Source of the DNA: Branchiostoma belcheri
Taxonomy: Eukaryota > Chordata > Leptocardii > Amphioxiformes > Branchiostomatidae
Direction: 5' to 3'
Assembly: GCF_001625305.1 (NCBI RefSeq)
Contig: NW_017802491.1
Span: forward strand, 4,538,197-4,602,196
Length of the DNA: 64,000 bases
The notes beneath the pieces are model-generated. The model had not been told where the DNA came from, searched no databases, and was given only the letters and a program-made list of their open reading frames with translations. Numbering within the stretch: position 1 is the first letter of the stretch; every line of letters starts with the position of its first letter. Both the position numbers and the translations under genes were made by a program. This document shows positions 46,925 to 59,916 of this stretch, piece by piece.

Positions 46925-49900
46925 ATGGAGAAATTCCTGATGCTGGTTGCAGGTCAGTCAAGCTTTGAAAAATTACGTTTAAAGCCACTAGACTCTTCCT
47001 TTCTTAATTCAACTTAAAATTTGAAGTAAATGATAGCTTAGAACTCAATCCTTTTTGAAATTTCATTTGAAGTAAAGTTGTAGCATAGAAGATAATGAAA
47101 TATGAAGGTTGAAGAAATTCAACCTATAATACGACTCAAATTCTGTTTAGCACTACAGCTGTGTCAATGTTCCAATCTCAAAAACGTACGAGAAGTTATA
47201 AGACTGTTTAAGAAAACATTGAAAGAATTTCGTTTTCGACAAGAAATGTCAAAATAGCACATATCTATGTACGCCTGGGGTCAGTTTTGACCCCATATGT
47301 TGGTTTAAAAGTTAACAAAGTTAGTTCAAAGTGAAAAAAAGGATAATCGTTTCCCACAGCGCTGTTTGTAGCGATGTTGATGGTGTTTGGGACGGAGTTA
47401 AACCCGTGTCGTCCACCGCCGGATGTGCGCGTGTGTGGCTGCTGGGAGGGAGTCTTCAGTACTGGCGACACCTGTACGGTGTGTGCGTGCGCACCGGAGG
47501 ACAACACATGGGACTGCTTTGGTAAGTTTTAGTGTATTTTTAGGCCACACCGTCTTGATTTTATGGATAAGCGCGTGCCCATTGATCAGCGCGCGCGCAT
47601 TGATTTTCGCCTGTTTTAAAAAAAGAAAAAAAAGAACCGTGATCATGACCTCCTCCGAGGCTCTGGTCTGGCCCTAGGCCTAGGCGCCTGGGTAGTCCAT
47701 GGTAGTGAGCCGGTGGTAATTCAAAAGGATGACACCGAGGCTTATGAAGCTCCAAGACTCAAGACTTCTGAAGCTCAAGAACTCAGTAAATACGTGCTGT
47801 GCCGTGTTTAATAGCATTTTCATTTTTGGCCGGAATATTTTCTTATTCGCGCGCGTGCACTAGGGGGTCTGCAGAGGATGTAATCCATAAAATTACGACT
47901 TAGTGGAAGAAAAATTATTGTGGGTTTATCTGTGTGCATGGTTGAGAATGGCATACAAGAATGCATCTTTTGTATGCGTTTTTTTTTAGTTTGCGAGGAT
48001 ATGTCGTATACTTTCATTGAACTGATAATAATAGTAAGCTTACACTTGTCCCATTTATTTCGACGAAATTTACTAAAATTGATATTAGAATACGTTTGAG
48101 TAATATCAGGAAATGAAAGGCCTTGGTTAAGGATATTCTATTTCAAAGACTGTTACAGGATTCCAGTACCCCCTGCTGGGCCTTTTGAATATATAAGATA
48201 CAAACACAATACGGGAGCGTGTTGACGTGCGGTAGAGCATATGATGAGCATGATGATAGTTGATGGAAGTTAAACACCAGTGGGCATACAGAAATGATTT
48301 TCCTTCAACCAAGGACGTCCTTTATGCCTACAGTGCACACATCAGTTCTTTCACCACAGGGGGTCGTGGTATTGCGCAATTAACATATGACAAAAAAGGC
48401 ATAGCGTTAGGTTCACATTTGCATGGTCCAATTTCTTATAATATGCCGGGATAAAAATATTGAAACGGCTAAAACGTATAAAACCTTAAGTTTAATTTTT
48501 GATATTTAAAACTTCTTGTTTTACTTTGTATAATTGGTATAGACATCTGGACTTTACTTCTTGGAAAATACAGTATCGATGAAATGCATTTTCCGATTCC
48601 TAAAATATAAGCCATTTTTGTCGACTCGAAATTATGATGACTTGGATTTCTTCTTACAAGCTTTAATCAAATGTTTCGCGACATTACGACAAAAATACCC
48701 CTTTTTCCATCTCAATAAAATTTGAGGTGTTGAAGAAAAACTAAAACGGGTATGCTGGGATATACTGGGATTTTCTTATATACACCCGCAGATTCTTCCT
48801 TGCTTAAGTCAAAACTTAAGCATGGTAGGAACAATCCCTGGTTGTGTGTAAGAAAATTTCAATATTCTATCTTCTGCATGCAAACCTGATGAAATTATTT
48901 CCGTCTGAGACTATGCTGTTGTTTTGGATAGAATGTTTTCCTTCATTCTCTCTTTTTTTTTGCTTCGAACTTTTCTCTAAAATGAAACGTTCGCCAAACT
49001 TAAAAGTGCGCAGAATCGAACCAAGGTAATAAAAAGTCGGGCGTGCCCTCTAAATGTCCTTGTTACAACCAAGGCCGACACTGACGTCAGCACCAGGGAG
49101 AAGCTGTCTTACTCAAGGCCATACTATAGCTAGTTCACTCATCAGTATATGGTGCTATAAAATATTTTCCAGACCTCCATTTTGTTTTATTTCATTTCAG
49201 ATGCCTATAATTATTCAAATTTTGAGTGACCTAGATTTTTATTTCGTTTAGGTCTTCTCTTGAGGGGATTGGCTATCTTAGCTACCAAGATGTTGATGGA
49301 ATTTTTCCAATTCATTCTTTCATAAAAAAAAAGACAAAATGAATGACAAGCATGTCTAATTAAGAAGTAAATTTACACATACGAATAAGCGAAAAACCGA
49401 TACGTAAAAACTATTGGACACAATATTCTTTTTCCAGAAAATAAGCTTCTCCGGAGAAGCCAACGTCCAAACATTCTTTTCCATTTTTTTCTATAAATTC
49501 TTAAGAGAAGTTTTTCACTTTTGTAATAAAAAGGCAATGTAAGAAATCATTTATATCCCATGTTGAAGGAATTCACGAATGATATTTATTTTCTTTCGTT
49601 TCCAGTTAATCGGTATTTTTGGCTGGACATCGACGATGACTGGGTGGAGGGGTTTAGTGGACAACAGGTCTGCATTAATAACTACTGTGTTTCGACCGAG
49701 GAAAGAGAATATAATGCTTTCGATGACGACGTCGGCACCTTCTGGGAGCCGCTGTACGAACCGTTTGGTTACGCACACTGGGTGATCCTTAATCTGCAGC
49801 AGGTGTGGAGGATCTACCGATTTGGGATTATCAATTATGGTGATATCGTGCACGACGTCAAGAGCTTCCTTTTGGAAAGGTAAACGTTGATTATTATCTA

Positions 49901-52900
49901 AATTCTTAAATTTGAAATTAGAATTAAATTTATCATCCAAAAACAAAACATTATTATTAGAATGCAAAATATTGAATATATAAAAATATGAACCTTGCAA
50001 AAATAAAACAATACAAAAGTACACTATCAAAGGAAGAAAAATATTAAAGAAATTAAATAATTATGACACAATAAATATTGATTAAATGACAAAAAAATAA
50101 AAATAACAAAAAAAAATAAAAGTGTGAAAATATGAAAATATGAAAATATGAAAATATGAAAATATGAAAATATGAAAATATGAAAATATGAAAATATGAA
50201 AATATGAAAATATGAAGATATGAAGATATGAAGATATGAAAATATGAAAATATGAAAATATGAAAATATGAAAATATGAAAATATGAAAATATGAAAATA
50301 TGAAAATATGAAAAAAATATTTACTTGCTTACTTCAACTCGTCAACGTAAATTTATCTTACATACACATTCCTGAAAATTATTTCATCATCTATTGTACT
50401 TTCATTTAGCCCTTGGGGAAGAATTGACAATGAAAATTTATAGCAGTTACATAGAGCTGAACGCTATTCAAGCTGTTTTGTTTTTGTCTCACCTACAGAT
50501 CAAGTTTTTCTTTCCTGTCATAACATTATGCATGTTATTCTTCCCAGCTCTCCCAGCGATCCGTATGTTTGGGGGTTTGCTAACAGCTCTGACGGGGTGC
50601 AGGCCGGCATTCCTTCTTTGCAAACCTTTGACGTTTACGTTCAAACTCAGTACCTGAAGATTACTGTCAACACAAGTAGCGGGGAGCAACCGAAGATTCG
50701 AGAATTTGCCCTCTACGTGACAGGTATATAAAACACAAGGATATTGTATCTGCATGTCATTCAGTTGCATACTTTTTGGGCAAATATAATGGGATTGCAT
50801 TTAATTTGTTTTGACGGGGTCGCACAATAGTATGAGGAAGGAGGAACACATGTCATCTCTGCCTTGTTTTTTTTTTTCAGGAAACAAAGGATAATAGGCA
50901 GACCTTATGTCTCACATTAAATAATGTGTGTTTTTATTATGAGCATACATAAAAGGTACTTTTGCATTGTAGTTCCTGCTGTCTAGTACGTCATATAGAA
51001 TTGCTTATTCAAATAAGTCAGCATTGAATCATGCATTGTCCCTATTGCAATTATGTTGCAATTAACTACATTGATAAATTTGTTTCTGTTTTAAGAAAAT
51101 CCACCACTAGCCGAGCCGTGTGTTGTGGTTCATACCGGTTGCGTCCTGGACGAGCCAGCTGTGAAAGTAGCTCCGCCTGGCGACCAGCAGTGTTATGTCA
51201 TCGCTGATATTCATGAACTGATTCGCGAGTAACTACACATCAATTTCTAAAACATTTAATTCATTTTCTTGATGTTTACATTTTTGTTGAAGGGAACTAG
51301 TTGATGTCTCTACCATTGTTTCTAGCCGTGCATGTGTTTCAAACTAACTGTTTTCAAAGATTTATCAATATCCATCTAGCAGTCATAGTCTGAATGGTGT
51401 GGACTGTGATTATCAGTTGCAACATCATATAAGTGCAGGTCTTAGATTTCTGTATTTTTAGCTCCTCCCACAACACATGTTGTATCGGTAACGCCATAGA
51501 GAGTTTTCTGTCTTGTGATGCTATATTCATTTATTTCATTCTATGGAGTACAAAAACTTCCAGGAACTCAGGTTTTGAATTCCTAGGTGTCCCTGGAGTA
51601 ACTTTTCTTCCATTTTCCTGTGTGCAGACATTTTTCTGCTCTTTGCTCGTACATGGATGTTCAAATACCTGACTGTGTTTTTTTCTTTTCAAATATAGTA
51701 AGAACAATCCTCTGCTGGTTCATCGGACCGGCAACATCACGTTCCACGGCGACCTCTCGGTTGAATGTCCTGAAGATGTGTCCTATAATGTATGTAATTA
51801 TGAAATTTCATAATGAAGCCATACTATGTTTACTATACGGATTCTATTTTCGAAATTTTGGTTCGTTTTCAAAACAACTTCGTAACGTTATATATATATA
51901 TATTTGTTTTTATCGCGTAATTTTCTAAGGTCAAAAGGAATTATGGTATACCACGAGCTTTTTGTTTCACCTTATCCCTGTAGATTAACTTAAAATATAA
52001 TGTGAATTTAGTATTACTAATAACTACCTTAGCAGGCTGCGACAGCTAATTTTCGTGTTGTCTTTCCAGATCAGCTTATATTGGACAGTGCGAGAAGAAG
52101 GACCGGTAACATCCGGGCCACCGCTGGACGACATTTTACCCGAGGACTGGCCGCAGAACAACCTTCATTTTTCCGTCCCACCGCGGACCTTACCCCTCGG
52201 GCTCTACATGATACAGGTCGGTAAAGAAAAACCAGAGTGGATATCGGGCTCCCCCACTCCTAGCCCTTCTTGATCTTCCCGCCCCCTCCTCCCACTCGTA
52301 GCCCTCCCTGATCTTCCCCCTCTCCCTACTCGTAGCCCTCCCTGATCTTCCCCCTCCCCCCCATTCGTAGCCTCCATTTGAGGAGCAATATTTGCTCTGC
52401 GACACAGGTAGTTTCATACATCGCCCTTCTTCGATTTCTAAGGGGCACTTATTCTAATTTTGGTACTAGCACAGTGTTCTAGATATTTTTCTTAACAGTA
52501 TTCAGTTCTTCCATTCAATCGTCGCCATGGCGATGATTTTTATTGCCTTTCTTGCTCCGACTGTTTGTTTCGACCTTTCTTTACAAGCTCAAATTGACCT
52601 GCAGGGCGGTTTTCAAACTAGATCCATTTTCTGTTTCTGGCATTATTTTCCCACAGTTCCAAGCCACATTGACGGTGCCAGGAAGTGGCCACGTGTCTAT
52701 CGCAGCGGTGCAGACGTGGGTAGAAGTCACCCGGATGCCACTCGTCTTTACCGTCGGTCCTGCTCAGCAAACTGTCAACACCACCTTTGACCTGATTGTG
52801 AACGCTGCGCTCTCGTATGACCCGGACGGGATTCTTAGTTCAAGCGGATTTCTCTACGACTGGAAATGCTCTTATGAAGCCACTCTACGTAAGATACAGT

Positions 52901-55900
52901 CACTTCAATAATTTTTGGGTGGCCCACATCGACCCGATTAGAAAAAAAATTAAAAGCTCGCTGGAAATATCTGGTATTATACAAATATGAATACTTGTAT
53001 TTTCACTAAGTTGCGTTTTCAAAATAAGTTTCACAATGTAAAAGTCTTTGTGTTGTTTTAAATGTGATATAAATAGCATGATAAGAAATAAGAAGTACCA
53101 CATAACGAGAAAACGAAACGAAACTCAATACAAATCCGACAAAGAAACTTATATATATCTAACTTCAACAATTGCCATGCACATTTGCTGCAAAATTTCT
53201 AATTTATTTGTATACTAGGCTAAAGTAGTGTTGTCTGAATTTTCCTTCATAATTTAGAGGCCTGGTGCCATTGCGTTTTTAATAACTGTCATTATTATAA
53301 TTTTGTAGCCCTCGATGCTTCAAAGGTCAACATAGCTGTCTGTAAGGAATCGTTCTCCAGTGGCGTTGCTTACGGTGGTGTTCCTGAGAATGCAAACGAC
53401 GGGGAAAACGGAGATGGAAACTATAACTCAGAGTCGTGCATTCACAGCGGTGGGGAGGCCAACCCTTGGTGGATGGTGGATCTGGGTAAACAATATCCCA
53501 TCGAAAGGTAACCTGCATTGATTTTTATATCTACCTTTCCTTTCCTTTTTTCCATCCGTTTCATTTTACACTGCAAGCTTTACTACGCCTTTAACTATCA
53601 CAATCATAGAGCTCGTTACTATGTTGAACATAGAAGTCTTAGCTTTTTCATATTTTCATGATTGGGATCTCATTCTTTCCCTTACAGCACGGATATATCT
53701 GCCCTACATGTAACCATTGCATCACACAATTTCAGCTGCAACTGAGGACCGTCCATTTAAATCAACCACACTCAGATGTTTTGTTATTGTAATATTTTAT
53801 TTTAATCGACATTTTAATACTTTGTAATATTTTATGCTATTCGTCATATTGAGTTGTGTCCTATGTAAGTGAAACGTACTTTCATGTACTATGTAAGTAG
53901 AACGTATTTCAGCCTGACGGGCTGCAATGTTTTACCTAATAAACCAGTCATTCATTCATTCATTCAAAACCATGACTAACATTAAAAAAACAGTTACTCA
54001 AGCAACTGGATATGATTTTGAAAACGGTCAGACTTTTCAGGTAGCCCACTACCTTTCGTCAGTGACATTAAGAGACTTCAGGAGAAATGGAGGTTTATGA
54101 GCACGAACTATTGATTGATATGCAAATAAGTGAAGAGAATTTTTGGGAAGTCCAGTTGCTTGAGTAACTGCGTTTTGTGGCGTAACTTATTACCTGGAGG
54201 TCTAACCTTCACAGACGCATGACTAACATTATACATTTGCAGGATTATCGTGTACGTCCGCCGAGACTGGGAAGCTGAAATCGATTCCGCTAAGATCCAT
54301 GTGGGCGACTTTCCCGTCCTTCTGGACAATCCAATAGTCGAAACCATACAGTATGTTGCGGAGAGATTCGCCTATTATATCAACGTTGGTGGGACCTTGG
54401 CCCGGTATGCTGGCATCTCAGACTCAGTCTCAGGGGACGGATTAGGGATGGGTATCTGTGAATTTGAGGTGTACACAAACGAAGCTGCGTTACTACCAGG
54501 TGAGGTCCATACGAATGTGTGTCTGTATATACGAAATAGAAACACAAAAACAATACATTGCATTTTTTTAAATCAGGAGTCATTGAGTTATTCCATGCAA
54601 CAACAATAACACAACACTACGTCTCTTCAAACTGACAGGAAAACATTATTTTCCAGGCACAGACTGTGAAGTAGTGCTAGGCTGTGTGGTGGAATCTAGG
54701 CTCGCCGGCATACGTACGTTCACAACCGGCCTGATCACGTACGACAGACCTCCGGGTATCATAGCCCACGTCTCTGTCAACGTCACCGCCGGAACGTTCC
54801 CCACGGCATCGCTTCAACAGACCATCCACGTTGTTCCAGAGGAGAGCTTGTTGGGCTTGTATTTAGAGTGCGTTAAATTTCATATTTTCTTTAAAATGTA
54901 TCTTTAGTACACGTTTAACAGCAGAATTATACTCGTCATTTTCTCCTAGCTGATATTTGGTGGATGCTAATTTGCGGAAAGTACAATGTATTCATCTGCG
55001 GGACAGTTACCACTTGGCACCTGTAAAAACAGTACAAAAAGAACCTGATAAACAAACCTAACAAAACACGCCAAAATAAGCCGATTCAGAAGGCTTGCTA
55101 AGAGAGTACATTTGTCGCATGTCGCTAATGAAACGTGTCCACTTTTCCACAGGTGTAAGGAGAACTGTAACCAGTTCAGTACCGCAGCAGGCTGGCCACT
55201 GGTCCTGGACACAGCTTCAGAAATACAGGGCAGTATTGAGTACAGTCTGGTGGAGTATCCAGCAGGACATGCAGCTGAAAACTGGACTCTAGTGATAGAA
55301 GTTGTAAACGCGTCCCTTCGAGTTCCCGATGGAGTATTTGTGGTATGATGAATTGATGACTACCTTTAATGCACATTTTGCTAGTCTCCACCAGACTCCA
55401 TTGCAGGTAGTAAAATAAAATTTTCCATGGTCTAAAAAGGAAAATAGCCCGTCTGGGGAGTTAACCAGCCATAGATGGTCCAATATGCACGTTCTACAAT
55501 TCGCCTGGTGGAGACGACATTTTGCCACACTGGCCAAGTACAAGTCACATAACAAAACATGATGAACAGAAACAGATGCAAAAAAATATACATGATAAAA
55601 GATGTGATGCACTTTGCTTTGCAAATTTTTGCTAGCTGTTTAGGGCAAAAGCTACCCATAAAACAACACAACTTTTCCTTTCACAGGACGTGGGTTATTA
55701 CACGATCCGACTGACCGACACAGTCGATGGCTGGCAGAAGACGTCGGAATGGAGATTCCAGGTCCTGCCCGGTCCTTTTCCGAGCTCAACTGCAGATGGC
55801 GACCCTCTGGACCTATCAGGGATGTGTACTCTTATCCCTGCCGCTGGTACTGCTTTGATTGACACATTCTGTGTAACTTGTCAAGGTAAGGTTTTGCTAA

Positions 55901-56493
55901 TGAGTACCTTGACGTTGGATCTGTACATTTTTAAGTAAAGAGAAAGCCTTGTAATGTTTTATTAGTAGTAATGTGTACCTCTATGTATCTTTCAACATAA
56001 CTCGGAGGCTTAAAGATGAATTTAGTAGCCTTATCATGGGGACAGCGTAATTGATAATTTCTAAGCGCATAATGCTAGAGTCACATTTCCAAGCCGGGGC
56101 CCGGTTGGGCAGTTTGGGGGAACATACAGCGTTTCATACAGAAGGGGGCAGAGGACAAATACGTTAATAGAGGTACGTAACCACAGCGAGATATTTGCAA
56201 AAACTCCTAAAACATTTCCGAAGGTTTGAAATTTCTTTTTTTGTTCATTGTTAGAATTTGCCGATTTATTTGGCCCGCTGGAGACGCAGGTTGCGTTTGA
56301 GCTGGATCCGTTAGCAGAGATCGCCACGGTGACGTATCCAGGAGACGGGGAGCCTACACTGAACGAAGTCATCCTGAACCCGTTCACCGGATGGGTGAGT
56401 TAACTCTGTAGTTTCGTCATCGATGTTCTTTCATTAAGATGCATATACTTGCGCTCAAACACCCACATATACACACGCAAACACACACACACA

Positions 56494-56589
<96 letters not shown>

Positions 56590-59500
56590 CACACACGCGC
56601 GCACACACACACATACATACACACACATGCACACACACTCACACACACACACACACAGACATACACACACACACACACACACAAACGTGCTCTCACACAC
56701 ACAATGTCTGATATAAATCCTTTGCTTAAAAACAAATTTCTTGCTCTAACATGAATTATGAATTCTAAGTTTCCACATTTTATAACATTCAAATGGGAAT
56801 AACCGATGAAAATTTCTGAGGTAGAAACTTATGATCTATTGTTATAGGTTGGATTCACGAACCTTTTTGACCTTCCTCCTGGAACCGTCATCTTGCAAGT
56901 ACGATTCGGATCGCCTGATGGCCGCTATATTGAATTTGATCTGGAACCAGCACTGGTGTGTGTGCTCCTTCTTTTTCTTTATTGTATATTATTGTTATCA
57001 TCATAATCACGTCATGAAGAACAAAAATCTATACGATTTCATTTCGACAAACATTTGTCTAAACCGCCCATTAATGAAAAAAAAAGCCAATTTCACTAGA
57101 CAATGATCCGGAATTTTTAAATGTTATCTTCGTAATTAGGAAGGACAGAATAGGGATTCAAACCGAGAAACTTTGGATTTTGAGTTAACAAATCCTAACC
57201 ACAAGACCATCTCATGATCAAAGACTACCATGCCGCTTCTGAATTGAATTAGAGTGACCCTAATAAAGGCAAAACTGTTCAGTTTTTTTTTCTTTGCTTG
57301 CAGATAGCACTACCGACAATTGAGCAGCTCCAGGAGTACCTAGATGGGTTCATGACCTACCCGACCGGTGGGTTCTTCAGTCTGATACAGAACGGAGAGC
57401 CACTCACGGCTTTTCTCGGTGCTGTCATCGCGTCCCATACGGCTAGTGTTGTGGCAGCTGGAGGCGTGGATATAACAGAGGTGCTCATTATTACCTCCAT
57501 TACAAAAAACGAGGTTTTGTTTTGTCCCCTCTCTCTTCTTCTGTTCTCTGTTACTCTGTTACAAAGGCTACGTAGATGGTGTGTTCCGTTGAAAGGCAGT
57601 TATACCTGCCAGCCAGATATGTATCCCCGAAATATAGGACACTCATTTGCATAACCCTACAGATTAGCAAGGCCTAATTATTAGCTAATATGTAAGCCAG
57701 GGCATAACTTCTTGTTCAAGAGTAGACCAGCAGGTACCAGCAAAGATGAACCAGCCTGTATAAACGGTTGTGAAGTAGAAGGATGTGATACGAGGTTGTA
57801 TATTACAATTATTCCACATAATTGTAATATACAGTCTCATTACTGGTCAGTGATAAATGTCAATTGACGTTTTTTTTCTCCATTTTTGTAGAAAGTGGAC
57901 ATGATGATAGCAGGACTCTCAAGGATGGACATACCGGACATGGAGACTGTAAATAGCGCATCTGTGTCTGTGCTGATGCTGACGGCCATTCCCGAAATGG
58001 TGTCAGGAAAGACCCAGGTCGGTTTCGGTTCTATGTTCTTTCACCGGGTTACATATATCTAGAAATATGCTGGAGTGTATTGACGGAATAAGATTTTGAC
58101 CCAACCTGTCACACATTCATGAACTTTCTCTCGAATTTGTTTTTGAAACCCAGCCGACCAGGTTCGGCAGGCCTTTGGGAACACTTTGACGAGATGTTTA
58201 ACATTTTTAATCATTCTACTTGCGTTGTGCAGCGCAAACAGTAGCTGGATTCGACCGAACCAGTCGACTTTGTATATGTACCTATCATGTAACAATGTTT
58301 GGGCTGCTTTCGGCTTGAGCTCGGGTGGTTAAATTTGTGAATGTGTGGCAACGGGCATTAGGTTGTATTGTAACTTAGAAATGTTCGCAAAGTGACCAAA
58401 AATTTAACTAATTATACAGACAACGATTTAAACAAATTGTTTTTGTCAATCATACTTTAATACATTGCTTGAAAGTTTTTGCTGTATATTATGAAATCAA
58501 GAGCCACGCGAATTCAATTTTTGTTACGCAAGGACCTAGTGTAGTGTGTGTGTGTGTGTGGGGGGGGGGTATTATGGTTTAAAGGGAACAATCCTTGTAT
58601 TATTTTATAGGTGTTGTCTGCTTACTTGCTGTATGAATGTTTTGAGACGACAAGAGAGCTGTCGACAAATGTAACAAAAATGCCGACTTGGGAAGTGAAC
58701 AAAGCCGCAGCCCGCATGGTTACTGGTTAGTTAATGGATTATTTTGTTACATTTCTTTTTAAATTTTCAATCTGACTCAAGTAAACCAATACGCAGGCTT
58801 TAGTATTCTTGCTTGTGTTTTCGTTCTGTCGGTTTGACATTTGCTACGTATATACGCACATCAACGAACCTATAGAAGATAGTTAAAACTCCTAGAAAGA
58901 TCCAAGTATGCAATTAAGTATTGAATTCTGTTCTATAAGGTCATGTTGCGAAGTCTGAGCCTGCTATAGCCATTTGTATCTTTAGAGCACGGTAAAAAAA
59001 TGCCTGCTGCACATGCACTATACTATACGCTATATTTCCCATATAGGTGTTGTGAATGTATTCAAAGCTTCTGAAACAATGGCTGTATCAGAACATCTTG
59101 AAGACGAGTCGTTCTCTGAAAATCTACAATATGTGAGTATAGCGAACCACTCAATTAATGTGATTTACAATGTGCACGCGTACGTATTCATTTTTGAAGT
59201 TTTTTTTTTAATCTACGATAATTGCAGACATATATGTTGAAAATTAAAACTTTATTTGAATTACACAAATACACAGCTTTTGGTGCAAAATGTTATTAGA
59301 TGTCCCTTTTTGCTTATTAGTCTGTACGTTTGTTGTTTCAGGAAAAAATACATATCTGACATGTATTGTCGTTTTAGGCTTTTCTTTTTCGTCAAGGTGA
59401 CCCATAGCATAATATCTCCTAATCGCTAGAATAACACCTGGAGTAAGATGTGCGGGGCTCACTCCACAAGAAAGCAGCATTTTCCAATATAGGTTACTAT

Positions 59501-59865
59501 ATACATCGAGGAATATCTTTATCAAACATACACAATTTATTATGTGTAAATCCCAATTTATGGAGTTCAAATAAAATGGCTTGTCAGGGCCGGCAGCTTA
59601 CATCTTCTCCTTCCCTGTCATAGAACCAAGAAGCCACCGAGGTCGGTTTCAAGGCCCTGGATGTTCTGGACGAAATTTACCTGATTAACAGAATGAAGGG
59701 AGATCCGAACCGGGAGATGTTCTTTGACGTTGCCATGTCGACGGTATGTTCTACATGGTTCATGCATAGCTGAGCATAAGTAGGCTATGGGAGAGAAAGA
59801 TGGAAATAAATGCATGGCTCCTTTTAGCTCAAACATAAAAGCGGCTATGACTACACACATACGCG

Positions 59866-59916
<51 letters not shown>

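Larger units (their letters stand above)
53309..54499 (+). other. F-type lectin / second F5/8C-like domain inside the REJ region
   Basis: The exons at 53309 and 54243 encode NIAVCKESFSSGVAYGG, a DGENGDGNYNSESCIH segment, PWWMVDLGKQYPIERIIVYV, and a closing GMGICEFEVY. N-x-A, the (A/N)xDG loop, SC-x-H, WWxVDLG and CEFEVY follow the fucolectin (F-type lectin) consensus. The fucose-binding basic residues are not obvious, so ligand binding is uncertain. Confidence 0.7.

Noticed and set aside
49551..50030. 159-codon minus-strand frame
   Set aside because: It is mostly antisense of the F5/8C exon 49606-49879, which is confirmed by phase with both neighbours.
50109..50312. A CRISPR-like array
   Set aside because: Units of 8 bp with no spacers; a microsatellite in a eukaryotic intron.
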